From JANNVK01 sp031430435 (GTDB lineage: Bacteria > Acidobacteriota > Blastocatellia > Pyrinomonadales > Pyrinomonadaceae), in contig JANPBM010000041.1 of NCBI GenBank assembly GCA_031430435.1, positions 5,410 through 69,409 of the forward strand: DNA of 64,000 bases. The letters run 5' to 3'. Position numbers and translations under genes: made by a program. Below, piece after piece: positions 1 through 9,411 of this stretch (position 1 is its first letter; each line of letters opens with the position of its first letter). A model generated the notes under the pieces. It was given only the letters and a program-made list of their open reading frames with translations, made no database searches and was not told the origin of the DNA.

Positions 1-2
1 AT

Positions 3-146
3 AAACTGATTGCGGGCGGAATACCGAGCGAGAAAATTCAAGCAAACGGTTTTGGCGCAACTTATCCGATTGCCCCGAATACGACCGCCGCGAATAAAGC
101 AAAGAACCGTCGAACCGAAATAATTTTGGTTTTAGTTGAAAATTAA
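3..146 (+). CDS. OmpA-family C-terminal fragment (5' end outside window)
   Basis: Only the last 47 codons lie in the window, in the frame starting at base 3. The translation contains GIPSEKIQANGFG, then PIAPNTT and NRRTEIIL. This is the conserved end of the OmpA/MotB peptidoglycan-binding domain (G-x-G..., P, N...NRR-x-E). Proteins with this domain anchor the outer membrane or an envelope complex to peptidoglycan. The N-terminal part, which would tell a porin-type OmpA from Pal or a lipoprotein, is not visible. A strong hairpin terminator follows 20 bases after the stop. Confidence 0.8.
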   Translation, partial: KLIAGGIPSEKIQANGFGATYPIAPNTTAANKAKNRRTEIILVLVEN

Positions 147-163
147 CTTGACCGCCAAAAACA

Positions 164-208
164 AAAAAACTCGCCGAAGTTATAAAAACTAAGGCGAGTT
201 TTTTTGTT
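164..208. terminator. Intrinsic terminator, probably bidirectional
   Basis: AAAACTCGCC (166-175) pairs with GGCGAGTTTT (193-202) across a 17-base loop. A-rich sequence precedes the stem and a T-run follows it, so it can end transcription of the OmpA-like gene on plus and of the peptide-binding protein gene (stop at 221) on minus. Confidence 0.85.
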
Positions 209-220
209 TGCAAATCGTTG

Positions 221-1768
221 TTACTCAACTGTAACATCTTTCATAAAGCTGAAATCGCCGCTGGCGTTAATTTTTATATTGCCCATTCGTTTCGAGGCAA
301 TGACCATATTCGACGGATACCAAAGTGTGATATAAGGCAGTTCGCCGGCGACAATACTTTGGGCTTTGCCGTAAAGTTCCTTGGCTTTTGTCTTGTCAAC
401 CGTATCGACGGCTTCTTGGATAATTTTATCGAACTCGGCGTTTGAATAACGGCTTCTGTTTCGTCCGCCCGGCTTTTTATCGGGTGATTCGTTGGTTGCA
501 AACAAATCGCGCAAGAAAATCGGATCTTGGTTTCCGCCCGCCCATTGCGAGGTTGTTATCTGAAATTGACCTTGTTTAAGCTGATCCAGAAGAGTATTCA
601 ATTCTAAAGTTTCAATTTCCGCCTTGATTCCGACAACTTTCAGCGATTCTAAAATTACCTGTGAGTATTGACTGACAGCTTGGTTTCCGGCTGAAATTTT
701 AAATTTGATAACTTCGCCTTTGTAACCCGATTCTTGCACCAGTTGTTTAGCTTTTTCTTGATCAAACGAGTATTTTACGCTTTCGGAGTATGCCCAACTT
801 CCGCTCGGCAATATGGAATGTGCGATTTTTGCTTGTCCGCCCAATAAATCTTTGATGATTTTTTCGCGGTCAATCGCGTATGCAATCGCTTGTCGAAGTT
901 TAACGTTGGCGACTCCCGATTGTGAAACGTTAAACCCGATATATCGCACATTCGAACCGTCGGTTTGAATAACTTGCAAATTCGGATTTTTACCTAAATT
1001 GTTGAATGTATCGGCAGAAATATTGGTCGGATTCGGGACAATATCAATGCGCCCCGATTGCAGTTCGGCTTGCATTGCGTTTGCATCCGCAATGGTTTTG
1101 ACGTTCAAAAGCCGGATTTTCGGCGAGCCTTCAAAGTACTCGGCGTTTGCCGCTAATTCCACGATATTATTTGCCTGATCGAATTTTACGAATTTGAACG
1201 GACCTGTTCCGCTTGGCGCTGTTTTTTGCTGTTCCAAACTGCCTTCGGGAATAATTGGAATTGCCACCAAATTTGAAAGCATTTGATTAACTAACGCGGG
1301 ACGGCGAACTTTGAAAGCGATTGTTTTCGCATCAGGTGTTTCGGTTGATGTGATGTGCGGCTGTTTTTCGCCGTTGACTGTATCAAAAAAACTTCCCGCT
1401 TTATAGCCGTTTGCTTGAAACAGGGAATCGAAGGTGTATTTTACATCAGCCGAAGTCAATGCTTTGCCGTCGTGGAATTTAATGTTGTCTTTAAGAGTGA
1501 AAGTCAGCGTCAAATTATCATCGCCGATTTTGTAATCACCGAGTTCGCCGACATATTCGAATTTATCGTTTTTCTTGACCAACGAATTGAACATTAAATT
1601 GCGGATTCTGTCCGCTGCCGCGTCCGAAGTTGTGTTTGAAATGGTGTCTAAGCCGGAAAACTTGTCGTTAAGCGCTATGGTAATCGCTCCGTTGTTGGTC
1701 CGAGTACAAGCAAAAGTAAATGATAAGACCGAGATAATGACTAAAAATAATAATGTTTTACGCAACAT
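221..1768 (-). CDS. Peptide ABC transporter substrate-binding lipoprotein (family 5)
   Basis: A 515-residue protein of the SBP_bac_5 (OppA/DppA) family. The N-terminus is a lipoprotein signal (hydrophobic stretch ending TFAC, with the lipidated Cys near residue 21). The family blocks follow: VKYTFDSLF, SGTGPFKF near residue 190, the LRQAIAYAIDREKI segment near 290, and a C-terminal LPYITLWYP segment. It should capture oligopeptides in the periplasm for an ABC importer. No permease or ATPase gene is nearby. A GGAGGA ribosome site precedes the ATG, and nagZ ends 11 bases upstream, so the two are probably co-transcribed; a role in muropeptide recovery is inferred from that pairing only. Confidence 0.9.
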   Translation of the reverse strand: MLRKTLLFLVIISVLSFTFACTRTNNGAITIALNDKFSGLDTISNTTSDAAADRIRNLMFNSLVKKNDKFEYVGELGDYKIGDDNLTLTFTLKDNIKFHDGKALTSADVKYTFDSLFQANGYKAGSFFDTVNGEKQPHITSTETPDAKTIAFKVRRPALVNQMLSNLVAIPIIPEGSLEQQKTAPSGTGPFKFVKFDQANNIVELAANAEYFEGSPKIRLLNVKTIADANAMQAELQSGRIDIVPNPTNISADTFNNLGKNPNLQVIQTDGSNVRYIGFNVSQSGVANVKLRQAIAYAIDREKIIKDLLGGQAKIAHSILPSGSWAYSESVKYSFDQEKAKQLVQESGYKGEVIKFKISAGNQAVSQYSQVILESLKVVGIKAEIETLELNTLLDQLKQGQFQITTSQWAGGNQDPIFLRDLFATNESPDKKPGGRNRSRYSNAEFDKIIQEAVDTVDKTKAKELYGKAQSIVAGELPYITLWYPSNMVIASKRMGNIKINASGDFSFMKDVTVE

Positions 1769-1779
1769 TTTTTCCTCCG

Positions 1780-2865
1780 TTAATTTTTCAATTCTTTAAT
1801 TTGCTCCGACAATCGATTCAAACGATTTTCGTCAAAATCAATCGGCGAACGCATTAGATTTTTGAACTTCGCAATTCGTTGCAAAGATTCTTCGACTCTG
1901 GTTTCGGTAATTTCACCTGATTTGACGGCTTGTAAAACAGCCCGGAAACCTTCGCGCATCACATCGCCGTTCGCACAAATCAAAAGCATATCCTCACCTG
2001 CTTTTATCGCCATTTTACAGGCTTCGCCGATGCCGTAATTTCGCATTATCGCTCCCATTTCCATATCGTCCGTGACGACCAGACCTTGGAAATCGAGCTT
2101 TTCGCGGAGAAGTTTTGTAATGAAATTGAAACTCAATGAAGCAGGTAAAAGTTTGCCGGCTGAATCGGTTTCTTGCAAGTCGAGATTAGGAAAAGCGGCG
2201 TGCGCGACCATCACGCAATGCACCGAACGAGACTTGAACATTTCTCGGTAGGGAAATTGGTCAACCTTATAAAACTCGTCTTCGCTTATAGTTACGCTCG
2301 GTAAATCTTCGTGTGAATCAATCTGAGTTGCTCCGAGTCCGGGGAAATGTTTGATTGAACCGAGAATATCATTTTGCTGCAAAGTTTCCAGATATGTTCC
2401 GGCAAATTCAACTACATCTTCTTTTGATTTGCCGAACGCGCGAGATTGCAAACCGTTTTGGAACTTTCCGCGTTCTTCCGTTACGACATCGACGACAGGC
2501 GCGAAATTTGTGTTAAACCCAAGTAATGAAACAACTTCCGCTGTAATTTCCGCAAGTTTTACGGCTTCCGAAACATTTTTCAACGAACTTGCCGCCGGCA
2601 TCGGTTCAATAATCCGACGTAATCTGTCAACTAATCCGCCTTCTTGGTCAAGGCTCAAAATCGGCTGAATCGGCAAAAAATTTCGTAAATCGTCTAATAG
2701 TTTGCGAATCTGCGGTGCTTCACGGCAATTTCGCTGAAAAAGGCAAATCCCGCCCGCGTTTATTTCACGCAGTAAATCCTTTGCCGCTTCATCCAATTCA
2801 ACCGACGGCAAGCCGATGAAAAATAATTGTCCGATTTTTTGTTCTAAAGTCAGAGAAGAAAACAT
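1780..2865 (-). CDS. nagZ: Beta-N-acetylhexosaminidase NagZ-like (GH3)
   Basis: A 361-residue single-domain GH3 enzyme, the usual NagZ length. The signature KHFPGLG (residues 172-178) is followed by the catalytic Asp-Ser-His (183-185) that serves as acid/base in NagZ. VTDDMEM near 264-270 carries the nucleophilic Asp. The usual KHFPGHG has Leu in place of the second His here. There is no signal peptide, so the enzyme should be cytosolic and remove GlcNAc from muropeptides during peptidoglycan recycling. It is followed after 11 bases by the peptide-binding lipoprotein gene. Confidence 0.88.
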   Translation of the reverse strand: MFSSLTLEQKIGQLFFIGLPSVELDEAAKDLLREINAGGICLFQRNCREAPQIRKLLDDLRNFLPIQPILSLDQEGGLVDRLRRIIEPMPAASSLKNVSEAVKLAEITAEVVSLLGFNTNFAPVVDVVTEERGKFQNGLQSRAFGKSKEDVVEFAGTYLETLQQNDILGSIKHFPGLGATQIDSHEDLPSVTISEDEFYKVDQFPYREMFKSRSVHCVMVAHAAFPNLDLQETDSAGKLLPASLSFNFITKLLREKLDFQGLVVTDDMEMGAIMRNYGIGEACKMAIKAGEDMLLICANGDVMREGFRAVLQAVKSGEITETRVEESLQRIAKFKNLMRSPIDFDENRLNRLSEQIKELKN

Positions 2866-2958
2866 TGAATCTATTGTAGCAAAACTTAATGTAATTGATA
2901 AACTGTCTGCACGCCGACACCTGAATTTCTTTTGAAATAAGTTGCTGTAAAGTATTGA

Positions 2959-5592
2959 TTATATTATCTTTCGTTGCATTTCAGCCAATAAAGATTTTGC
3001 ATCGGAATCAGATATTTTATCTAACTCCATATCGCGTATTTCATCAACAACATTCTCGTTCGAGATTGCGAAAAGTGAAAATTGCGAGGCGATTTGCTTG
3101 CGGGCAACCTTATCCAAACCTTTCTTTTCGGTCGCAAAAACCGCCAGTTCGTATTTTTCCAACTTCTCTAAAACCTCTTTCGCCCGAGCAATTGTTTTGT
3201 TCGGTAAACCTGCGAGTTGGGCGACCGCAATACCGTAAGATTTATTCGCTTTTCCTTTTTCCAATTTGTGCAAAAACACAACTTCGCCGTCTTTTTCGGT
3301 CGCGGTAATTTGATAATTTTTCGCCCCGACCAACGTTTCGGCGAGTTCGGTCAGTTCGTGATAATGCGTTGCAAACAGAGTTTTGGCGGAATGTTCGGGC
3401 GAATCGTGTAAATACTCTGCGACTGCCCAAGCGATTGAAAGCCCGTCGAAAGTTGAAGTTCCGCGACCGATTTCGTCCAATAAAATCAAACTTCGCGGCG
3501 TAGAATTATGTAAAATCGTCGCCGTTTCAGTCATTTCAACCATAAATGTCGAACGACCCGAAGCCAAATCGTCCGATGCACCGACACGAGTCCAAATTCT
3601 ATCCAAAATCGGAAGTTTTGCCGATTTCGCCGGAACGAACGAACCGATTTGTGCAAGTATCTGAATTAATGCGACTTGACGCAAATTCGTTGATTTTCCG
3701 CCCATATTCGGTCCCGTAATTATGAGCAAACGATCGGTTGAGTTATTCATCGTTAAATCGTTCGGAATAAACGTGTTAGTTGAAAATGCTTCGACAATCG
3801 GATGCCGTCCGTCTTTGATTTCAATTTCGTCGCCGTCGTGCAAAATCGGCGGAACATAATTGCGTTTGGTTGCTGTTTCGGCAAGCGAACAAAGTGCGTC
3901 CAGCGTTGCCAAAGCACGAGCTGTTGACTGCAAATTTCGTGTTTCTTTTTGAACTTCGGCACGAATTTGTTTGAATAATTCGGCTTCAATTTCAATGATT
4001 TTTTCCTCCGCTCCGAGTACTTTTTCTTCCCATTCTTTCAGTTGCGGAGTCGTGTAACGTTCTGCGTTTGAAAGCGTTTGGCGGCGTTCGTAATCAGTCG
4101 GAACACGCGAAGTTTGACCCTTTGAAACTTCGATAAAATAACCGAAAACGTTGTTGAATTTTACTTTCAGCGTGGCAATTCCGGTGCGTTGTTTTTCCTG
4201 TTCTTCAAAGACGGCGATAATTTTTTTTGCATCGTTTGAAACATTACGAAGTTCGTCCAATTCAACGTTAAAACCTTGTCGAATTACGCCGCCGTCGGTA
4301 ATATTCATTGGTGGTTCGTCCGCAATCGAATTGTCGATTAAACTACGAATTTCAGGCAAATCAAAAATATTTTCGCTTAAAACTTGTAGTAAAAGGCTTT
4401 TTACGTCTGATAATGTTGAATTAATATTAGGAGTTTGTGAGAGCGAACGATTCAACGCCAACAAATCTCGCGGACTGCAAGTTCCCAAATTCAAACGTCC
4501 GACAAGCCGTTCCAAATCCGAAATTTCTTTGAGCAAATAACGGATTTTGTCTCGTAAAATCGAATCGGTAAGTTCCGAAACCGCTGAAAGTCTTGTTTGA
4601 ATTTCCGAACGTTTTATCGAAGGTCGCAGCAGCCAAGATTTCAAAAGTCTCGCTCCCATTCCCGTAACTGTGGAATCAACTACATTTAACAGCGAACGTT
4701 TATGGGAGGAAGGTGAATCGGTAATGTCTAAATTGCGGAGCGTTACCGCGTCCAAAACCATAAAATCATTAGCTTCAAAATAATTTATTTCGGCAATATG
4801 CTCGGCGGTTGCCCGCTGTGTTTCTTGTGCGTAACGCAAACACGCACTTGCCGCTCTAATCGCTTCATTTTTATTTTGCAGACCGAAACCCGTCAATTCC
4901 AACACATTAAATTGTTTTTTCAACAAATTCATTGCGTCTTCCAAATGAAATTGCCAATCGTCGATCGAAGTTAAAGAAGTTGAAAACTTAGACGCGTCTG
5001 ATAACGTTAGGGATGAAGAGTTGTTGAATGTGTTTGCGACTAATTGCTCTAAACTTTTAGGGAAGAGAAGTTCACGCGGAGCAAACGATTCGATATCAGA
5101 ACAAGTTTTCTGCCAAGCATCGTTACCGCTGATTTGCGTGGCAAAAAACTCGCCGGTCGATAAATCGAGATACGAAATCCCGAAACTTTCACCGCTGCCG
5201 CACATCGCCGCCAAAAATATATTCTCTTTAGATTCAATCAGTTGCGAATCAATCGCGGTTCCGGGCGTAATTACGCGGACAACTTCACGTTTAACCAACT
5301 TTATGTCTTTAGTCGCAACTTCAGCTTGATCGCAAATTGCTACGCGATAACCTTTTTTTACTAATCGGGCAATATAATTCGACGCGGCGTGATGCGGAAC
5401 ACCGCACATCGGAATCGGTCGCGGCGAATCTTTTTGTCTGGCTGTCAGCGTAATTTCAAGCTCACGCGATCCGATTATCGCGTCTTCGTTGAACATTTCG
5501 TAAAAATCACCGAGCCGAAAGAACAAAATTGTTCCGGGGTATTGTTTCTTTATTTCAAGATATTGCCGCATCATCGGCGTTGTGTTTTCCAT
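2959..5592 (-). CDS. mutS: DNA mismatch repair protein MutS
   Basis: An 877-residue MutS. The mismatch-reading motif G-D-F-Y-E is at residues 28-32, with Phe30 and Glu32 as the wedge residues. The connector, lever/clamp and ATPase domains follow in normal order. The ATPase shows Walker A GPNMGGKST, the DEIGRGTSTFDG Walker B/signature region and the ATHYHEL switch. The protein binds mispaired bases and recruits MutL. No mutL is in the window. The ATG has normal N-terminal spacing before the mismatch domain, and the gene faces away from the polysaccharide locus. Confidence 0.97.
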   Translation of the reverse strand: MENTTPMMRQYLEIKKQYPGTILFFRLGDFYEMFNEDAIIGSRELEITLTARQKDSPRPIPMCGVPHHAASNYIARLVKKGYRVAICDQAEVATKDIKLVKREVVRVITPGTAIDSQLIESKENIFLAAMCGSGESFGISYLDLSTGEFFATQISGNDAWQKTCSDIESFAPRELLFPKSLEQLVANTFNNSSSLTLSDASKFSTSLTSIDDWQFHLEDAMNLLKKQFNVLELTGFGLQNKNEAIRAASACLRYAQETQRATAEHIAEINYFEANDFMVLDAVTLRNLDITDSPSSHKRSLLNVVDSTVTGMGARLLKSWLLRPSIKRSEIQTRLSAVSELTDSILRDKIRYLLKEISDLERLVGRLNLGTCSPRDLLALNRSLSQTPNINSTLSDVKSLLLQVLSENIFDLPEIRSLIDNSIADEPPMNITDGGVIRQGFNVELDELRNVSNDAKKIIAVFEEQEKQRTGIATLKVKFNNVFGYFIEVSKGQTSRVPTDYERRQTLSNAERYTTPQLKEWEEKVLGAEEKIIEIEAELFKQIRAEVQKETRNLQSTARALATLDALCSLAETATKRNYVPPILHDGDEIEIKDGRHPIVEAFSTNTFIPNDLTMNNSTDRLLIITGPNMGGKSTNLRQVALIQILAQIGSFVPAKSAKLPILDRIWTRVGASDDLASGRSTFMVEMTETATILHNSTPRSLILLDEIGRGTSTFDGLSIAWAVAEYLHDSPEHSAKTLFATHYHELTELAETLVGAKNYQITATEKDGEVVFLHKLEKGKANKSYGIAVAQLAGLPNKTIARAKEVLEKLEKYELAVFATEKKGLDKVARKQIASQFSLFAISNENVVDEIRDMELDKISDSDAKSLLAEMQRKII

Positions 5593-5744
5593 ATTTACCG
5601 TTTATTTGCTAAACTATACTTTTTTAAGTCGTTTTGTGGCAAACATAAAGTTTAATTTGTATATTGTTACAAACTTTTTAGTTGGTTCGTGAATCTATAA
5701 ACTATAAAGTAACCTGCCGAAAATAACCTTTGGAGTAAAATAAA

Positions 5745-6893
5745 ATGGTAAAAATGAAATTGTTTGTCTTGATAACATTGAGTTTGTGTTTGACGGTTAA
5801 TGTCCAAGCGCAATTCGGCATATTTAAAATCTTTAAAAAGAAAAGTAACGATAAAAAGGTTGAGAAAACTGTAGAAGTGCCGGCAGAACCTGTTACCAAA
5901 GTTGAAATCGAAAAACCGGCGGAAACTTCGGCAGTTGTTGACGCTAAAGCAACAGAAAATACTAACATTGAATCAAATAAACCGACTGTGTCGAAATCTA
6001 CTTTTGATAAAGACAGCGAAAATTATCGTTATCGCATCGGTTTATTAGACCAAATTCAAGTTGTCGTGAATCGTCATCCGGAACTCAGCGATGTTTATAA
6101 TGTCAGCGAACAAGGAACAATTTCAATTCCAAGATCAAAAAAACAAATTTATGTTGTGTGTAAAACCGAAAATCAAGTCGCGGATGAAATCAGAGACGAA
6201 TACAAAAGTTTTTTGCGTGAACCGTATGTAAATGCTCGTGTTGCTCAACAAAACTCGCAGCCCGTTGCGGTCTTTGGCGCAGTTGAAAAACCATCGAATT
6301 TTTACTTAACCCGAAGAATGAAACTGCTTGAATTGATTGCTTTTGCGGGCGGACCAAAAACCGGAAAAGCCGGAACAAAAGTGCAAATCGCCAGAGTCGG
6401 CGGAGTTTCGGGTTGTTCGCAAATCGACGAAAATAAACAAGAAGACGACAGTGCTTTGTTAGATAACTTGTTTGCTTACTACAAATTGAAAGATGTTTAT
6501 GAAAACCGCGAAAACCCTTGGATGCGTCCCGGCGACATTGTGCGTGTTTTAGAATCCGAAGAGGTTTACGTTATCGGAAATGTTAAGGAAACAACAAAAC
6601 CGATTATCATGCGGGAAGGTTTAACTGTTTCACAGGCAATTGCGGCGGCGGGCGGACTGATGCCTTCGACTAAAAAAGAAAAAGTCGTCATTCGCCGAAT
6701 AGAAAACGGGAAACCGATTGAAATTACAGTTGATTTGGCAAAAATCGAAAAAAGAGAAGCTACAGACATTAAACTTGTCGCGGAAGATATTGTTTATGTT
6801 CCGACCGATGCGGTTAAAGGTATTTTCAATGGAATTAAAAATGCTTTAACACAAGGTATTCCGACTGTACTTACAAGAGTTCCGTTACCTTAA
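5745..6893 (+). CDS. Polysaccharide export protein, Wza-like (SLBB)
   Basis: A 382-residue exported protein. It has a signal peptide ending near VQA (residue 22), with no lipobox Cys. A Lys/Glu/Ala-rich low-complexity linker of about 60 residues follows, then a Poly_export domain (YRIGLLDQIQV...) and two SLBB-type domains (around residues 165-200 and 265-330). The family forms the outer-membrane channel for capsular or exopolysaccharide. GGAG stands nine bases before the ATG. It is the first gene of the co-directional locus, and the Wzc-like partner starts eight bases after its stop. The missing lipobox differs from E. coli Wza. Confidence 0.9.
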   Translation: MVKMKLFVLITLSLCLTVNVQAQFGIFKIFKKKSNDKKVEKTVEVPAEPVTKVEIEKPAETSAVVDAKATENTNIESNKPTVSKSTFDKDSENYRYRIGLLDQIQVVVNRHPELSDVYNVSEQGTISIPRSKKQIYVVCKTENQVADEIRDEYKSFLREPYVNARVAQQNSQPVAVFGAVEKPSNFYLTRRMKLLELIAFAGGPKTGKAGTKVQIARVGGVSGCSQIDENKQEDDSALLDNLFAYYKLKDVYENRENPWMRPGDIVRVLESEEVYVIGNVKETTKPIIMREGLTVSQAIAAAGGLMPSTKKEKVVIRRIENGKPIEITVDLAKIEKREATDIKLVAEDIVYVPTDAVKGIFNGIKNALTQGIPTVLTRVPLP

Positions 6894-6900
6894 TTTAGTT

Positions 6901-9360
6901 ATGAAAGATATTCGCGAGTTAGTTCCGACCGGTTCGGAAAAACGAGAATTAGAACGTCAGGTTGAAATTCCGCAGGGAAATTATCCGATGTATCGGGCTG
7001 TCCGGCAGGAAGAAGGCTTTCAGTTGGCGGATTATTGGCGGGCAATTCGCAAGCGTTTGTGGTTGGTTATCGGAATTACAATTTTGATGACAACTCTTGC
7101 CGCCGTTTATATGGCTCGTCGCCCGAATGTTTTTCAAGCCAAAGCAAGAGTTCAAGTTGATTCGGAACAAGCCAACCCCGATCTTCAAACCGGCGACCGA
7201 CCAATGCGAAGCAACGTCGGCGACACGGCGTATTTCAATACCCAACTGCAAAATTTAACCAACGACAGTTTATTGCGAAGAGTTGTCAAAGAACTGAACA
7301 TCGAAACTAATCCCGCGTTTTTAAAGATGAGAGGAGATGATTCTGTTTCGGCTTGGCAAAGTTTGCTCCGTTCGGTCGGGTTGGCAAGTAAGCCGGAGAA
7401 AAAAGAAGAAAAAGGTGTCGGCGAAGTTACCAACGCAAGTTCGGTTGCTTCGGGCGTGGACATCGAAGAGGCAATCAGACTTGCCCCGTTTGTCGATATT
7501 ATCAGAAAAAATATGACTGCCGATCCGATTCGTGAAAGTCGCGCAACCAATAAAGATACGCGGCTGATCGAGTTGACTTATAAAGACAACAGTCCCGAAT
7601 TAGCGGCTTTTGTAGTCAATGGAATCTCTGATATTTTTGCTAAAACCAACCAAGAAAAACGCACAAAAACAAGTTCGGGAACGAGCGATTATCTGCAAGA
7701 AAAGATTGCCACTTATCAAACCGACATCAAAAACGATGAACAACGATTGCTGAAACTTAAGCAAGACGCGGATATTTTAGAAACAAATCCGAATGAAACA
7801 CTGGCAATTCAGCAACTCCAAGGTTTGAGTAAACAGTTGCAGGAAGCTGAAAATCTTCGCAAACTTGCCGAAGCTCAATATCTTTCCGTCAAAGGCGATG
7901 CCAACAAATTAAAAGCCTTGACCGATGAAAAATTAGCTCCTGATTTTACGGCGAGAAATAATAACCTCAGCGCTTTTAGAAACGAAGCAAGTAAAAAAAT
8001 TGCCGATTTAAGAGTTGAACGACAAGGTTTGCTCAGAGAATATACGTTGGATTCAGATGAAGTTAAAGACAAGGACAGCCAAATAAAAGAGTTGGAAAAA
8101 GCAATCGATGCGACTATTAAAAAGAATCAAACCGATTTAGATTTATACAGAAAAAGCCAAGCCGATTCGATAATTACCAATCTTGAACGCGAATTTAAAC
8201 GAACCCAAGCCGTCGAAGCCAAAATTCGGGCTTCGTATGACCAACAATACGCGCAAGCTCAAGGGCAAGACAGCGCCGGAATTCAAATTAAAATTTTAGA
8301 GGAAAAAATAAAAACCAACAAAACCTTTTTGGAAAGTTTGACCAAGCAGGAACGTGAAAATAATGTGGTCGCGGTCGGGAGTGAAAATAATATCAGCGTG
8401 GTTGATATTGCGATTCCGCCCGATGTGCCGATTTCACCGCGACGGCTGACAACAGTAGTTGCGGCAATGTTGCTGTCAACTTTGTTCGGTGCAGGTTTAG
8501 CGTTGTTTCTCGAATATTTGGATGACACGATTCACTCGACCGAAGAAGTTGAAATGCACCTCGGCTTGCCCGCGATTGCGGCGATTCCAACGATTGATTC
8601 TGCCCCGAAACGGCGACTTTTATTGGTTGGCGGAAAAGAAGAAGTCGATGAAAATTATAATTCCGAGTTATTGATTTATGCCGATCCGCGTTCTGCTTTA
8701 GCCGAAGCATATCGTCAACTTCGCACCTCGATTTTGCTTTCAACCGCCGGACACGCTCCGAAATCTCTGCTCGTTACCTCAAGTTTACCCGCCGAAGGAA
8801 AGACGACAACCGCCGTCAACACAGCCATCAGTCTTGCTCAAACCGGCGCGAAAGTTTTGATTATCGATGCCGATATGCGTCGCCCGCGTCTGCACAGTAT
8901 TTTTAATAAAAGTAATGCCCAAGGTTTGAGTACGCTTTTGTCGAGCCAAATGGAAGAAGCGGATATGTTTGAAACTATCCAGCAAGACGATGTGTCGAAG
9001 CTGTATTTACTGGCTTCGGGTCCGGTTCCGCCGAATCCGGCTGAACTTCTGGGTTCGGAACAAATGACGATTTTGATGCGAAAATTAGAAAATGCTTTTA
9101 CGCATATCGTGGTTGATTCACCGCCGATTGCCTCGTTCACGGACGGAGTTTTGGTCGGTTCGTTGGTTGACGGCGTAATCTTGGTTGTTCATTCCGGCAA
9201 AAGTTCGCGTCAAGTTATCAAACGATCGCGTCAGTTGTTGCAAGATGTCGGAGCCAAAATATTCGGCGTGGTACTAAATAACGTCAATCTGAAAGCTCAA
9301 AACAGCTATTATTATCAATCGTATTACAGTCAAAACTATTATCGAAGTGATGACGAATAA
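6901..9360 (+). CDS. Polysaccharide co-polymerase / tyrosine autokinase, Wzc-like
   Basis: 819 residues. A membrane segment near residues 52-72 begins a Wzz-type chain-length domain. A long coiled-coil region (about 260-490) and a second membrane segment near 515-535 follow, then a cytosolic BY-kinase domain. The kinase has Walker A PAEGKTTT near 629-636, the A' motif IDADMRRP near 655 and Walker B VVDSPP near 738. The C-terminus is a tyrosine cluster (at least eight Tyr in the last 20 residues), the autophosphorylation tail of Wzc/CapB. It controls polymer length and export with the Wza-like channel. Kinase and membrane domain are fused, as in proteobacterial Wzc. Confidence 0.94.
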   Translation: MKDIRELVPTGSEKRELERQVEIPQGNYPMYRAVRQEEGFQLADYWRAIRKRLWLVIGITILMTTLAAVYMARRPNVFQAKARVQVDSEQANPDLQTGDRPMRSNVGDTAYFNTQLQNLTNDSLLRRVVKELNIETNPAFLKMRGDDSVSAWQSLLRSVGLASKPEKKEEKGVGEVTNASSVASGVDIEEAIRLAPFVDIIRKNMTADPIRESRATNKDTRLIELTYKDNSPELAAFVVNGISDIFAKTNQEKRTKTSSGTSDYLQEKIATYQTDIKNDEQRLLKLKQDADILETNPNETLAIQQLQGLSKQLQEAENLRKLAEAQYLSVKGDANKLKALTDEKLAPDFTARNNNLSAFRNEASKKIADLRVERQGLLREYTLDSDEVKDKDSQIKELEKAIDATIKKNQTDLDLYRKSQADSIITNLEREFKRTQAVEAKIRASYDQQYAQAQGQDSAGIQIKILEEKIKTNKTFLESLTKQERENNVVAVGSENNISVVDIAIPPDVPISPRRLTTVVAAMLLSTLFGAGLALFLEYLDDTIHSTEEVEMHLGLPAIAAIPTIDSAPKRRLLLVGGKEEVDENYNSELLIYADPRSALAEAYRQLRTSILLSTAGHAPKSLLVTSSLPAEGKTTTAVNTAISLAQTGAKVLIIDADMRRPRLHSIFNKSNAQGLSTLLSSQMEEADMFETIQQDDVSKLYLLASGPVPPNPAELLGSEQMTILMRKLENAFTHIVVDSPPIASFTDGVLVGSLVDGVILVVHSGKSSRQVIKRSRQLLQDVGAKIFGVVLNNVNLKAQNSYYYQSYYSQNYYRSDDE

Positions 9361-9411
9361 TTCCCGCAAAAACGTATTTAAGAAGTTTTATAAACATATT
9401 TTAGGAGTTTT